A stretch of 64,000 nucleotides of DNA from Petrosia ficiformis (GCA_947044365.1 OX345636.1:44889037-44953036), one strand, 5' to 3'; counted from the stretch's first letter, positions 1 to 11,692 are shown. The notes: generated from the letters alone by a model not told the origin. Made by a program: numbers and translations.

Positions 1-165
1 TGTAATGGAATAGAGTCTACCTGTTGTACTAATCCTAACATGCCATGGTTTCTCAAGACACTCAATGAAGAGACTAATGATGATATCGAGTTGAGAGTTT
101 GTAGTGATGAAATTCCAACAGGTGAAGAAGCTCCACTTGATATAATTGAAATATATATCAAGTAA
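1..165 (+). CDS. Secreted fibrinogen-like protein, 3' end only
   Basis: The reading frame is open from base 1 and ends at TAA 163-165, giving the last 54 residues of the same family as the genes at 24709, 32916 and 42179. Family motifs visible are CCTNPNMPWF, NDDIELRVC and the terminal DIIEIYIK. The start, signal peptide and fibrinogen-like motif lie upstream of the window. The loop before the last motif (SDEIPTGEE) differs from the other copies, as it does among all of them. The family is extracellular; the exact role is unknown. Confidence 0.85.
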   Translation, partial: CNGIESTCCTNPNMPWFLKTLNEETNDDIELRVCSDEIPTGEEAPLDIIEIYIK

Positions 166-399
166 CTGATCAATAACCTAGGCCCGGGCTCAGATACGCC
201 ACTGGATATAACCAATAATCCTGTAAAATAGAAATGTTAAAACTGTTGTATTCTTGTCTGATATTTATACTAAATACATCGCTGTTTTAAGTATCTGTGC
301 CATCAATGTTGAACATATATATCAAGATTTGAGCAATACATAATTGTACATAGAGATCATAGGGTTTCTGTGAATATTGTCTCACAATAAAAATATCCA
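166..399. other. 3' flank of the fibrinogen-like gene, no gene seen
   Basis: AT-rich sequence after the stop codon. The first bases (ACTGATCAATAA) match the 3' flank of the gene at 24709, where AATAAA follows at the same place. No further coding potential or RNA gene is visible. Confidence 0.5.
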
Positions 400-745
400 C
401 ACTGCGAAAACAAAATTGTTAAAATATCTGATTGATTGGTTATTACAGTTGAAAGGATTTAAAGTTGCATGTATGGTTATTCTGTTGATATTACTGAAAC
501 CCTATTTTGCTAACTTCCTCATAAAATTTCATGTTTCATTTCATTTATAAAACGTCTAGTAATAGAAAACCTGCAAACTCATAATCTAATACTTTGAATA
601 CATGAAATATTATATGAGGAAGTTAGCAAAGTATGATTTCAGTAAATGTTATGGCATCAACAGTATGACCATATATGCAACTTTAAATCCTTGCAACTGT
701 AATAACCAATCAATCAGTTATTTTTACAATTTTGTTTTTGCAGTG
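400..745. repeat. 346-bp MITE with about 150-bp inverted repeats (CACTGC ends)
   Basis: The left arm starts CACTGCGAAAACAAAATTG and the right arm ends CAATTTTGTTTTTGCAGTG. The match continues inward through ATTGATTGGTTATTACAGTT, TTTAAAGTTGCAT and GAGGAAGTTAGCAAA to a short central loop. Nearly the whole element is inverted repeat, so it can fold into one hairpin. No coding capacity. The CACTG terminus resembles the ends of the repeats near 44173 and 46800. A clean target duplication is not evident. Confidence 0.8.
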
Positions 746-1533
746 TAGTCGCCTACTCTTTTAATGTGTTGGCACTTACCCATTACCTTTAATAATATTG
801 TACATTGCATTTATTATACGTACGTGTATTAACTAACATCTTATATTTTGTATACTTCATGATTCATTGTATTATTCCTCTCATTAAATGATACATACTG
901 TACATTTTGAAAGATGGATGCTAATTACTATTTACATGTACATTGGATAAATGCTAATAGTTAAAAGTAGTATGTGCTCACGGATAATTGAATTAAACTG
1001 TATAAAACGTCCATTCACATGATCGCGTGATCGACCTTTGGTATTTCACCTTTCTGTGTATTTTGTTGTTTGCTGGTTGTTTTCTGACTTGTTTACATTC
1101 CACTATCTTTTATAACCAATAAGGCACTCTATATTCCCTTCACTAAGTGTTTGAGCTACGTTTGATGACTCGAGAAACTTGGAAAATTTGATCGTCGTCG
1201 TACTAGTTAGAACATGGTATATATATATAGTTGCAACAGTGTCTCCTACCTTTGAAAACTTGGCTGTCATCTCGAAAGAGTATTAGGTAATGAGTGTGAT
1301 GTATTACTTGTAATAATATGTGTCAATATGAGTCAAATAGTGTTGGAAATCATAATTATGTAATGTATGTAATTATAAATATATTAGAATGACTATTGTA
1401 TATATGCGTAAGTATGTATGTATATATGTATTTATGTGTATAGGTATGTATGTATATATGTATGTATATATATGTGTGTGTATGTATATACATGTATATA
1501 TATATATATATAATTATTATTATTATTATTTTT
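746..1533. other. Non-coding, AT-rich, with a TATG/TA microsatellite at 1405-1512
   Basis: No gene is supported. 1405-1512 is an impure run of TATG, TGTA and TA units whose translations are low-complexity Tyr/Ile strings. The left terminus of the neighbouring piggyBac element should lie here, but no TTAA followed by CCCTTTCAC was found. Confidence 0.5.
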
Positions 1534-3608
1534 TTACTGAGAGTCATATCTCAGTTGGGTGTGGAATATTTCCAGGCATGGGTAAATATGTAGTGGTACT
1601 TTACAGCACTTGCATTGATACTGTGTCTGTGATCTTTTCTTTTTCCTAGACCGGCAGACTTCACACTGGGGACGACCTCCGTATTGTTTATCAGAAGTTA
1701 TCGGTTCAGGAAAAGGTCTCTGTGTAAGGCGAAGTGGGATGTCTGTGTGTGGCGAAATATAGCGCTGTTGAGTTCGACGATGAAATCCATCAAGAAGTCC
1801 TGTGGCAATTTCTAAACGGAAATCAAACTGCGTAAGTATTTTAGTGGCGGTAATGTTGTATAGAACATTTGCATTTGTAATGCAGAGATCTATTAGATGA
1901 AAAAATGCCCGTTTCCACCATTTTTTGGACCTGTGAGCATACCCATAATAAAGTATCATCTGATCAGACAGGTCAGCACCTCCCAAAAACTTATTGTATT
2001 CCTCAATAACTCTTGGTTTTTTGATAATTTCTGTACCATCAGTTGTTTCTCTTGCATGTCTTCTTTTTTCAATTACCGAGTCATCATGAAGTGTCGATAG
2101 CATGCATACTTCTCTCTTGTCTTTCCATTTCAAGCAAAGCATTCCCTCGCTTGTCTTTTCGCTATAAATGTCTCCTTTTTTCAGCCGTTTTGTTTTAAAT
2201 GTGTCACTTAGACCTTTGCGATCTATCCTTACAGTACCACAGGCCCCGAACCCTTGATTGTACAAGTCATGATAAAGGGCTGGTGAGGAATAAAAATTAT
2301 CCATGAAAATATTGTACCCTTTACCTGCAAGATCTTCAACTAAATTAAGTACAACCCTATGAGCAAGACCTTTGCCACTTTTGACTCCTTCCTTTCCTGT
2401 ATATAATTTCCAATTATAAGCATAACCATTGGTTGAGTCGGCCAACACCCAAGCCTTCATCCCCCACTTAGTAGGTTTTTTGGGCATATATTGGACCCAC
2501 GAAAGCCTCCCTTTGAAGCCTATCATGCTTTCATCGACTGAAAGTTGCTGATTGGGAATATATGCTTGCTTGAAGTTTTTTATGATTTTATCGAGTACTG
2601 GCCTTAGTTTATATAATTTGTCATAATTTACACTGTTTGTTGATGGTTGTTCTTGTCCATTGTTTAGGTGCAGAAACTTCAGAATTAGTTCAAATCGACG
2701 ACCTGACATAATGGAGCTAAAGTTCTCGCCAATGAATGGCCATTTTGTAATCCAATAACAGCTACAAAGATAAGTTAAAATTCATTAAATGTATGCATGT
2801 ATAGGAGTACTGTTTCACTTACCGTAATGTTGGGTATCCTACTAGGCCTATTGCAATAATAATTGCCAGTAAGGCGTCAACTTCCTTCAGTACCATTGGC
2901 TGCTTTACCCAGTCATGCACTCTTGCCTTCGGATGACGGTCTATGTAATCCTTGTTACTCTCCATATACTGGTGGGCAATCTAATTGTCTCATTCAGAAT
3001 TGTCTGCTTTACCTCGTCATCGATAAATAGGTTGAAAAAGTCAACCGGAGACTTCTCAGTCATGTCTGGTATAATTCCAGGTGTGATGGTAAAGGTAGGT
3101 AATGAATTTGCTACAGGATAGACCCCTACACAAAAAGTTTAGTTTCAAGTAATTATATAATTACTATGTTCATCTGTCACTGTTATAGACTGGTTATTTA
3201 CTTACAATAATATACTATGTATACATGTATATAATGTTTGCATTACTTGTGTTTTCACCAGGGCTGGTTGAAGTAAATGCAACAGGTGTCTGGAAATTAG
3301 TTGGGACAGTACTCTGGACAGCAGTCTGAACTGTTGATGTCAGTGCAGGAGATGGAGGGTCTACATAATTTTGTTAAAACTAGTGTTTGCTAATAAGTTT
3401 AACTCAAAAAACAATATCTAAAGTTACCTGTATTTTGTTATCATTATTAATTTTTATTACCTGTATTTTTCTGGGTGGAGCTGTATTCATCCTCTTCCTC
3501 CTCTGTAAGATAACCGTCAAAATCATCATCAGAATCATCGCTAGGGAGGTCATCCATCAATTTCAGTAAAAAATCTGGGTCAGATGGCACTGTTTTACCT
3601 CTATTCAT
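1534..3608 (-). pseudogene. piggyBac transposase (DDE_Tnp_1_7), four exons, one frameshift
   Basis: Exons on the minus strand are 3608-3461, 3360-3247, 3125-2823 and 2761-1534, with GT-AG junctions in compatible phases. Exon 1 gives an acidic N-terminus (MNRGKTVPSDPDF, then a D/E run); exon 2 is Ser/Thr/Pro rich; exons 3-4 carry the catalytic core. Visible motifs are LSVDESMIGFKGR, IFMDNFYSSP, GGADLSDQ and a C-terminal Cys-rich RING-like tail (CEVCRSRKK, CKCCKVPLHIYPCLEIF), all typical of piggyBac transposases. Exon 3 needs a one-base correction near 2978: the frame reads NETIRLPT, while the frame after it reads AHQYMESNKDYIDRHPKARVH and joins exon 4 correctly. Everything else is open. The single lesion suggests recent inactivation, or a sequencing error. 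Confidence 0.85.
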
Positions 3609-3718
3609 CTTTACTTGCAGGTGATATAATTTTTAATAGCTGCTGCGCAGATTTGCGCACCCGCCATTTTTTGTGGGTGTGGTCGCGGCGCAAAATTGCG
3701 CGAGTATCCGTGAAAGGG
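1534..3718 (-). mobile_element. piggyBac element, right end preserved at TTAA
   Basis: The transposase lies on the minus strand. The end on its 5' side is clear: read on the minus strand it begins CCCTTTCACGGATACTCGCG next to TTAA (3719-3722), the standard piggyBac target. The end also carries a subterminal GCGCAA/TTGCGC palindrome. The other terminus was not recognised, so the left boundary given is only the transposase stop codon. The left part may have been deleted. Confidence 0.8.
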
Positions 3719-3814
3719 TTAATTACCCCGGCCTTCGCTTGTATACCGGTTTAGTTAGCCTGTTCACACAGGTGTATGAGTGAGATGTTTGATTTGGACC
3801 CTGCCAGCTGGGCT

Positions 3815-3888
3815 GCCTTGGTAGCTCAGTTGGTAAGAGCATCTGTCCGGACTGCAGAGTGTCGTGGGTTCGAATCCCACCTGAGGCA
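3815..3888 (+). tRNA. tRNA-like sequence (anticodon position GGA), probably a pseudogene or SINE head
   Basis: The 74 bases fold as a cloverleaf: acceptor GCCTTGG/CTGAGGC, D stem GCTC/GAGC, anticodon stem TCTGT/GCAGA, T stem GTGGG/CCCAC with loop TTCGAAT, then A. The anticodon loop is CCGGACT, so base 33 is C, not the near-invariant T, and base 37 is a pyrimidine. GGA would mean serine, but the variable arm has only five bases, whereas tRNA-Ser has a long one. I therefore doubt it is a working tRNA. A TTTC-rich run and a (TTTC)n stretch follow, as in the tail of a tRNA-derived SINE. Confidence 0.55.
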
Positions 3889-3928
3889 ACTCATTTTTTC
3901 ATTTTTCATTTTTCATTTGCCTCAGGTG

Positions 3929-3959
<31 letters not shown>

Positions 3960-4407
3960 CTCATCTCAGTATTATCATGTATATTGTGTTGTTTTGTACA
4001 ATAGTATTATCAACAGTACTACTGTATTGTTGTCCATTACTACACATCAGACATGGGGCAAGCATTTACTGAAGCTAGTGCCTGAAGCAAAATTTTAAGC
4101 ACAAGCACATGCTTTTATGAAAAAAAGTGCTTGTTAAATTAATTAACTGTGTGCTACAAAGCGTTTTTCTCTTGATATCTTATTTTTACAGTGTCTTTTA
4201 TATATAAGTACATGTAGTAGCTTCTGCAACCTTTCTTCGTAATGGTGTGTGGGGAGAAAGACAGAGATTGTTGTTTGTCCCTATAAAATGATTTTAGAGA
4301 GTGAATCTATAATAATAATTATTATACAGTATGTCTGTAGTTAAGAAAGTTGTATCTCATTCTGGGTGTTCAGTAAATCAATGGTTGTGGTGTGTAAATT
4401 ATCTCTC

Positions 4408-4469
<62 letters not shown>

Positions 4470-4485
4470 TTCTCTCTCTCTGTAG
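3889..4485. other. Intron/spacer before Rab exon, with (CT)n run
   Basis: From about 3976 this matches 51915-52397 almost base for base, marking the start of the large duplication. 4402-4480 is a (CT)n run of about 79 bp; the sister copy has only about 42 bp. The run ends in TGTAG and forms the polypyrimidine tract of the splice acceptor for the exon at 4486. Confidence 0.7.
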
Positions 4486-5800
4486 GAGTTAAGGAAGCAT
4501 TTCTCAAAGTTGGTCAAGGAGTGATAGAGTTATATCACAATCATCTATTGACCTCAACCTCAGTGAGTAGTTCATTTAGTCCATTCAGTGGTGCTGTCTC
4601 TCCTTCACTGCCTACAAGAGATAACGGAGTCAATCATGTCTATGTTTATCAAACACATTCCATAGGTAAGAATAAATTCTAACAACATGTGGAAGTAAGA
4701 CTAATTTGTAAATAATGAATGTAGATTTCAAAGTTTTGAATATTCAAATAAGAACAGTAATTTGTTGGTGTTGCATTGATTGAATTTTCTTCAAGCGCTT
4801 TGTAACGAGAACAATTTACTGCCTATTGTAAGTAATGTATTATGTTCTGTGCTCTGTTTCCACTGGGATTTAGAGTTATTAGATTAACAAAAATTGATAG
4901 AACTTTCCCCAAACGCACATGCATATAACTAAGAATGAAGTTAATTCATTTAGATTCATCACACCTTACATGTGTAGTTATAATAACCATTCATAATTCC
5001 ATATACATATACATATAGGTGGTATATAAATACTGACATGATATGTGTGTACATACCAGTGAAACAATATGAAATAGAAGCTTCTATGCACAGCTTTGGC
5101 AATTATATAAACTCCTTAATAATAATTAACTAGCCACATATTCTTAATCCACCATTGTTAATCTACAATATTATAACTGCATTGCATATCTTTTTTAAAA
5201 ATTGTTAATTATGTAGCAATAGTAACATGTGCCTTCTCTAGTTGTTATAGGACAGGCATCAAATAATAATAATGGCAGCCCTGTGTGCTATGTGTTAACA
5301 ATAATGTAGCTCTTATATTTGCAACATCATGATATAAAGTTTGTGAACATGGAGATCTTCCATTTTTTCAATTATTGTTCAATATGCATATGGTGTGAAA
5401 CCCTTAACATCAATAATCTAGTAATTTGGTAGTTTCCTGATGTAACCATGCTAGTACTATACATGTAAATAGAAACGATCGTTCTATAAAGAAAAAACTA
5501 CACCCAACCTAATAATGATAAACCTTAGAATAATTTTACGTGATACTGATGAGCTAATTGACAGTTTCTGCATTATTCATAGTCATACAATAGCTACCAG
5601 ATCTTCCTTTCTCGTAGAGTGGGAGGGGTTGGCTACATGAGACTAATCTACATGCTATTGTTAGACTATTAATTATGTTAGTGCTAAATTAAATAATAAT
5701 TAATAGTGAATGATTATTTTCAGGTAATAGCAGTAAAGTAGTAACTGAAAAAGAGGATGAAGAAGAAACAGCAAAATCTTCCAGCTTTCCTTGTTGTTGA
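4486..5800 (+). CDS. Rab GTPase copy A, last two exons
   Basis: Exons 4486-4665 and 5724-5800 are bounded by TGTAG, GTAAGA and TTTCAG, with phase-1 junctions. They encode VKEAFLKVGQGVIELYH, the end of the Rab fold just after the G5 loop, then a Ser/Pro-rich hypervariable tail, an acidic stretch (EKEDEEET) and the terminal CC that is geranylgeranylated in Rabs to anchor them to membranes. The sister copy (52398-54843) differs by about six bases in the first exon. The upstream exon carrying NKSD/ETSA, at 51049 in the sister copy, is not found in 165-4485, so copy A is either incomplete or has that exon before the window. A Rab5/22-like member is the likeliest subfamily. Confidence 0.8.
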
Positions 5801-6490
5801 GTGTGTATAACACATTTTTTGTCAATTTTATTTGTCGTGAAACTTATGCATTTGTCAATAATTATTATGCATGCAGTATGACTTATTATGTTACATAATT
5901 ATTATGTATGTATAGTAAACATTATTTTTGTATTAATATTAGTTATAAAAAGACACCCATTCAATGGTTGATTTCTAATAGTGAATAAATGCACTGAAAT
6001 TATGAATGTTAAAAGAGAGATTGTCTTGACCTTTGGATGACAACAGAGATACCATGAATATCCTGAGGGGTCTAGTCCTAGGTAACATTCCATGCTTAGC
6101 AAAAAAATGGTCTGCTTTTCTGCAATTATGCAGTGTTCTCAAAACATTTTAGTTGACAAATGCAAGAAAATGAAAATAATAATTATTATTGTTGTTCAAG
6201 TACAAAGTGCTAACTGCCATTTGCAAGCTGTTCATAAGTGCTTGTGTATTCAGATTGTTTTAAATAAAATTTAATTATGTTACATTTGTGTAATAAGACT
6301 AGCAATATTAAATTCTTTATTTAGTAGTTAATGAAGTGATAGATGGACTAGGACTACTAATAAATGGCTAATTATTAATATATGGATAAGGCATACATGT
6401 AATTGTTGTCACGAGTATAAAGACTTGGCAAGTAAGCAGTACAACCTTGTAGTAGAGACATGAAGTCATTTTGTAATCGAGTATTACTAG
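5801..6490. other. Rab 3' flank, duplicated at 54844-55400
   Basis: No gene seen. 5801 to about 6414 is over 95% like 54844-55395. The similarity stops at GTAATTG (6412-6418 region) and resumes at about 13495, so the sister copy lacks the interval holding the CACTA transposon and about 70 bp to its left. Confidence 0.7.
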
Positions 6491-6660
6491 CACAGGAAAA
6501 AGAAAACAACTGTACGGAGCGCTACGTTTCCCGTGCAGCTCACTTGTACGTTTGTAAACGGTAAAATTTACGGACTACATCTTGACGGGTACGCTGCTTC
6601 AACGTATAACTACTTCATTGTTGTATACGGACCTATAACGGAGGCAGCCGCTTCTTATAT
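6491..6660. repeat. Left subterminal repeat region of the CACTA element
   Basis: Within about 150 bp there are many ACGG or CCGT cores, including TGTACGGAGC, AAACGGTAAA, TTTACGGACT, GACGGGTACG, ATACGGACCT and ATAACGGAGG. They stand out because CpG is rare in the surrounding DNA. A matching cluster lies at the other end (13280-13440). Such arrays are the known transposase-binding sites of CACTA elements; binding here is inferred. Confidence 0.6.
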
Positions 6661-6681
6661 TATTAGGGTGTGGCTGGAAGT

Positions 6682-9600
6682 ATGGAGAATTCTAGGAAAA
6701 GGTATTTGTGTTCTTGCTGTAACGAGCATGTTTCTAAGTCTACCTTGCAACGGCATCGACAAGCACTGGAACAACTAGAAAGGCAGAAGAAAGATTTTAT
6801 CTCAGGGATTATTGAACCAGAGTGTGATGATGTGAGTCACTGGCCAATGTGAAATTCAGTGTGGTGTATCATAGAGATAGAGGGCTCCAAAGATATCCTA
6901 GGATATCTTTAGGTCACATACAATAATAATGATAATTATAATTATTAAAATTAACATAGTTTAGCTAATTGTTATATATAATTAGTATTCTAATTCATTT
7001 TGTAATAAATTATGTAATTATTAGGATGAATGGGTAGTGACTTCAGACGAAGAAGAGATGTGTTTACCTAATGAAAAGTCAGGTGATGACAGTTCTACTG
7101 ATAATGAAGACATACAATGTTAGTTGTGTAATATAGAGAAAGTCATGCATCAATTCACTGTTCAATTTTTTATTAGTTGATGATGAAAATGCTGATGATT
7201 GGAGTAATGATGATATAGATGATCTAGATGAATGTGCAGTAAGCAATATAAATACATAATTATTATACTGATACTCTCTAATTCTATAAGCACACACACA
7301 ATTATTATAAAATTAATATCAAAATTTATTAGTAATTCTCTTGTCCAATATAATTTACGGGTATATAACCTCAAAGTACTATGATACTATAATTACTTGA
7401 TCGTCCTTTTTCTTAGGATATTATTTGGGATGACGATGATACTACAGAAGATATTTCTAGTTCTCCTCCCCCCAGAATGCCTGCTTTTATCCGAGCTGTA
7501 CTACTATTTCTTATGTTGTGGCAAATGTCATTTGGAGTTTCTGATATTGGCTTAGGTATATTGATTTTATTTCTGCACCAACTAATTAAATTTCTTGCTG
7601 CACTCTCTGGAAGTCAGAGTGTTTGCAAATTATCAGATGAATTACCAAAGACTGTACAACAAGCTCGACAGAATGTGTTAGGAGATTCACTTGATTTCAA
7701 CAAATATGTAGTTTGTTCTAAGTGTCATGCACTATATGACCTTAATGAATGTGTAGAAGTGCTAATTTGTGGTGAAAGAAAATCAAGGAAATGCCGTTAT
7801 ATAATGTTTCCAAATCACCCGTTTCAATCTTTTAGGAAGCCATGTGATTTTATTCTTCTAAATGTAGTAAAAGGTAAAAATAAATCTGAGAGCTTCAAAC
7901 CAGTGAAGGTATACTGTTACCAAAGTTTGAAGAGTGCTGTGCAGCGTTTGGTTAGTCGGCCTGGTTTCTTAGACCAATGTGAACTTTGGCGGGATCGCAC
8001 TTCCCATATGTCTGATGATATTCTTGGAGATATCTATGATGGTAATGTATGGAAGGAATTTATGACATATAATGGCAAACCATTCCTTGCAGATCCATTT
8101 ACATGGTGTGTAACATTAAATGTTGACTGGTTTCAGCCTTTTACTCATGTGTGTGACTCTGTTGGTGCAATTTACCTAGTTGTACAAAATGTACCTAGAA
8201 AAGAACGATATAGATGGGAAAATATGATTTTAGTGGGAGTTATTCCAGGTCCAAAAGAACCTTCTCTTAATATTAACTCTTATCTGACTCCTTTAGTAGA
8301 AGAACTGAACTCTTTTTGGACGGGTGTTCGTCTATTATCTCCTAAGTATGGTTCTGTAGTAATAAAAATTGCATTAACTTGTGTAGCATGTGATTTGCCA
8401 GCCACAAGGAAGGTGTGTGGTTTTAAGAGTCATAATGCTACTAAAGGATGTTCAAGGTGTCTCAAAACATTTGCAACAAATGAATTTGCACAAAAACCAG
8501 ACTATTCTGGTTTTGACACCAGCATGTGGCCGAAAAGATCAATAGAAAGCCATCGAGAACAGAGTAAGAAGCATGGTCTTGCGAATACAAAAGGAGAACA
8601 GAAACAAATAGAAGAAAAGTTTGGTTTACGGTACTCCATATTGCTAGAGCTTCCTTATTTTAATCCAATTCGTTTTGCGGTGATTGATCCAATGCATAAC
8701 CTGTTTCTTGGCACAGCCAAGTATGTTATGCATTATTGGATTAATCATTCAATTATATCAAATGATCAATTAGAGCTTATGGATAATCGTGTGTCAGAAA
8801 TTCAGGTTCCTTGGAGTGTTGGAAGACTACCAACAAAAATATCATCTGGATTTGCAGGATTTACAGCTGACCAGTGGAGAAATTGGACAGTTATTTACTC
8901 TCCTGTAGTTCTTCGAGGAATTGTACCAAATGAGCATTTGCAATATTGGCTTTTGTTTGTCAAGTCATGTATTTTACTCAGTAGCCGTGCTTTATTGCGC
9001 TCTAATATTGTACAAAGTCATGAATACCTCAAGCTGTTCTGTATTAATTTTCAAAGAGTGAATGGAAAGGAAAGCTGTACTCCTAACATGCACTTACACC
9101 TTCACTTGAGTGAATGCTTATTGGATTATGGGCCTGTGTATGGTTTTTGGTGTTACGCATTTGAAAGATTCAATGGTACTTTAGGCAGGTATCCCACTAA
9201 TTTGAAACAGATAGAGGTGCAGCTAATGAAGAAGTGCATTATCCATCAAGAAGTTTGTACTCAGCAATTCCCCAAAGAACACGAGACTCTTTTCAACCTT
9301 CTCAACCACAGAGCTAAAGAGAATAGTGGTGGGTATTCTCTTTCTTTGTCTGCGGAAAGTTTGAAAGAATTGCAACAACTCTCATCACCATTTTGGACTC
9401 CAGGCATGTGGTTTCTAACTAATGAAGAAATGTTTATTCCACCAGTGAAGGAAAAAGTATTCGATGTTATTGAAGTAGAAAATCTTCAGCAGTTGTATTC
9501 GATCCTGTATCCTAATAGAGCAATAAAGCATTTTAGTCATTTTTATAAGTTTTGCTCTAGAGCATCTATAGCTGGAGAGGTTTTTGGATCTGTAAAATCG

Positions 9601-9984
9601 TTTGGAGAAAAGTCATCTGTAATATCTGCATATTGGCCTTCTACAGGAAATGAATTGTGCAACCGATTGTCTCTGTCATTAGGTCAGGTCCAATTCTATA
9701 TCAAACACAGAATAATATTCACAGATCAATTACAAGTTGATGAAGCACTTGAATTTACATTTGCTTATGTCCATTGGTACATACAGCATGAACATTGGGA
9801 TTGGTTTGGTTCAAATTGTTTTGTATGCTATCCTACTTTTCATACCCCATCAGTGATGTCATTTATCCCTTTGTCACGAATATCATCAAAGTGTGCTTTC
9901 GGCTCCTATTCAGGAAATTTTGGTGATGGTTTGCATCAAACTGTTTTTATAGCCATTCCGATACAATCTTCATTTACAGTGTAA
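6682..9984 (+). CDS. CACTA (Tnp2/Transposase_21) transposase, 957 residues, intact
   Basis: Exons are 6682-6831, 7025-7118, 7177-7238 and 7417-9984, all GT-AG and in frame. The ATG at 6682 was chosen because a zinc-finger-like N-terminus follows at once (YLCSCCNEHVSKSTLQRH, residues 8-25). Residues about 50-120 are very acidic. The core has the family signatures LNVDWFQPF (Asp about 339), VGVIPGPKEP, VACDLPATRKVCGF (Asp about 428), a CGF-SHNA-GCSRC zinc site, and IDPMHNLFLG (Asp about 526). These acidic residues are likely catalytic candidates; their role follows from family membership. It would cut and paste the element by binding the ends. No stop or frameshift is present, so it may be active. 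Confidence 0.9.
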
Positions 9985-10159
9985 CATAAAGAAATCAATG
10001 GAAATCAACTAATAGACATCATTATATAATTATGCAATAATTATTTATTATAAGCACATGTAGGTTAACATAATTGTCTTTATTATACAAAATTAAAGAC
10101 TATCAAAAGTGTTATATTGATTAGTGTAAACTTTTATCATTAATCATTGATAAAAAGCT
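9985..10159. other. Spacer between convergent CACTA genes
   Basis: Short AT-rich spacer between the transposase stop and the stop of the minus-strand gene. It must hold both polyadenylation signals; no other content is seen. Confidence 0.4.
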
Positions 10160-10666
10160 TTAACATTTGTGTTGTGATCCATTTGACATTGCTTTTTTAA
10201 ATATTACTGCCGATCTACTGTTAGAATAATACAGCATATCACGATAAAATTCTCGGATTTTCTTGACTTTCTGTGCACATTCCAACTCCTTCTCATGCAC
10301 AAGATATTCAATTGTTTCAAACTTTCTTTGGTACATTCCAGCTTTATCAGCTAGAACCCGATTACTGCTTCTTAAGTGACCAACTAGCTCATCTCCAGTT
10401 AAACATTTTCCATCTTCCATTTTAAATTCATTACTGTCATCTTCTTGGTATGCGAAGACAGCTTCATCGAACCCATATAGGTTAGCATCTTTTGAAGATA
10501 GACATTTGATGGGAACTTCAGATATACTTTCTGGAGGAGAACGTGGTGATCCCAAACTACTTGGGCTACTTCCATTTTCTTGGTAAGTAAGATGCTTGAA
10601 TTTCTTTCTCTTCATTTTCTGTTTATGTCTTTTTTCTCTTTTTTTTTCAGGGCTTTTTCTTCCCAT
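10160..10666 (-). CDS. Basic accessory protein of the CACTA element, 168 residues
   Basis: Single open frame on the minus strand, convergent with the transposase. The start MGRKSPEKK at 10666 is preferred over an ATG ten codons upstream because the upstream residues are hydrophobic and the following stretch is the conserved-looking part. The N-terminus is strongly basic (KKREKRHKQKMKRKK), a likely nuclear localisation or DNA-contact segment; then comes a Ser/Pro linker and a C-terminal half predicted to be helical (YQRKFETIEYLVHEKELECAQKVKKIREFY). I recognise no named domain. Some EnSpm elements carry a second gene whose product binds subterminal repeats; this or the next gene could fill that role. 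Confidence 0.6.
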   Translation of the reverse strand: MGRKSPEKKREKRHKQKMKRKKFKHLTYQENGSSPSSLGSPRSPPESISEVPIKCLSSKDANLYGFDEAVFAYQEDDSNEFKMEDGKCLTGDELVGHLRSSNRVLADKAGMYQRKFETIEYLVHEKELECAQKVKKIREFYRDMLYYSNSRSAVIFKKAMSNGSQHKC

Positions 10667-10997
10667 TAATATTACACCTACAAAAATGCCCCCCAAAAAT
10701 GAAAGTTCAACTTAGTTATATAGCCTAGCCATTGAGAGAATGTTAGCATGATTTTGGTCAATTAAACACAGGGTCTAGGCCCAATGAACCATAGGGTCTA
10801 AGAATATTACGGTCTAAGAATATTACGGTTTCAATTTAACAAGTTTAGTGATTCGTGTTATTATTATTATTGTTTTAATTCACCTCCTGAGTAATTACTC
10901 AGGCTGCTTTAATTTGACCACACTCACACTAACATGGATAGAGGAATAGACATAACATAGACATACAATTTTATGAAATAAACAGACAACAAAACTC
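10667..10997. other. Upstream region of the minus-strand CACTA gene
   Basis: Non-coding. It contains two adjacent copies of GGTCTAAGAATATTACGGT at about 10794-10830 and a short ATT/TTA run. The promoter of the minus-strand gene is expected here. Confidence 0.4.
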
Positions 10998-11531
10998 AAC
11001 ACAATTATCAGACAGTCATGACCACAATGCCCAACACAAGTATCAGACAGTCATGACCACAATGCCCAACACGAGTATCAGACAGACAGTTATGACCACA
11101 ATGCCCAACATGAGTATCAGACAGACAGTCACAACCACAATGCCCAACACGAGTATCAGACAGTCATAACCACAATGCCCAACACAAGTATCAGACAGAC
11201 AGTTATGACCACAATGCCCAACACGAGCATCAGACAGACAGTTATGACCACAATGCCCAACACAAGTATCAGACAGACAGTCATAACCACAATGCCCAAC
11301 ACGAGTATCAGACAGACAGTTATGACCACAATGCCCAACACGAGTATCAGACACAGTTATGACCACAATGCCCAACACAAGTATCAGACAGACAGTCATA
11401 ACCACAATGCCCAACACGAGTATCAGACAGACAGTTATGACCACAATGCCCAACACGAGTATCAGACAGACAGTTATGACCACAATGCCCAACACAAGTA
11501 TCAGACAGACAGTCACAACCACAATGCCCAC
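10998..11531. repeat. 39-bp (or 35-bp) minisatellite inside the CACTA element, about 14 copies
   Basis: The unit contains GTATCAGACAGACAGT, TATGACCACAATGCC and CAACAC. Units with one GACA are 35 bp, those with two are 39 bp. Because 39 is a multiple of three, long repetitive frames (for example MPNTSIRQTVMTT repeated) run through both strands, but these are by-products of the repeat length and have no gene-like context. Confidence 0.85.
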
Positions 11532-11692
11532 AACATTACATACACCAAAGCAGAAGTGTTCCTCTTCAAAATAATGTTAATGATGTCGTGATTACTGTAT
11601 ACAAAGTACTTTTACTCACCTCCAGATCTCTTTAGTTATAACTCCACCTATGGGCCGAGCTTTGAGTATTTGGCGCTAAATTCAATCACAAA

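Noticed and set aside
3776..4098. Two overlapping open frames across the tRNA-like sequence
   Set aside because: They run through the tRNA-like fold and a TTTC-rich run; no homology or conserved start in the sister copy.
11043..11591. Long open frames on both strands with 13-residue repeats (MPNTSIRQTVMTT)
   Set aside because: They arise because the 39-bp minisatellite is a multiple of three; no family similarity, promoter or splice context.
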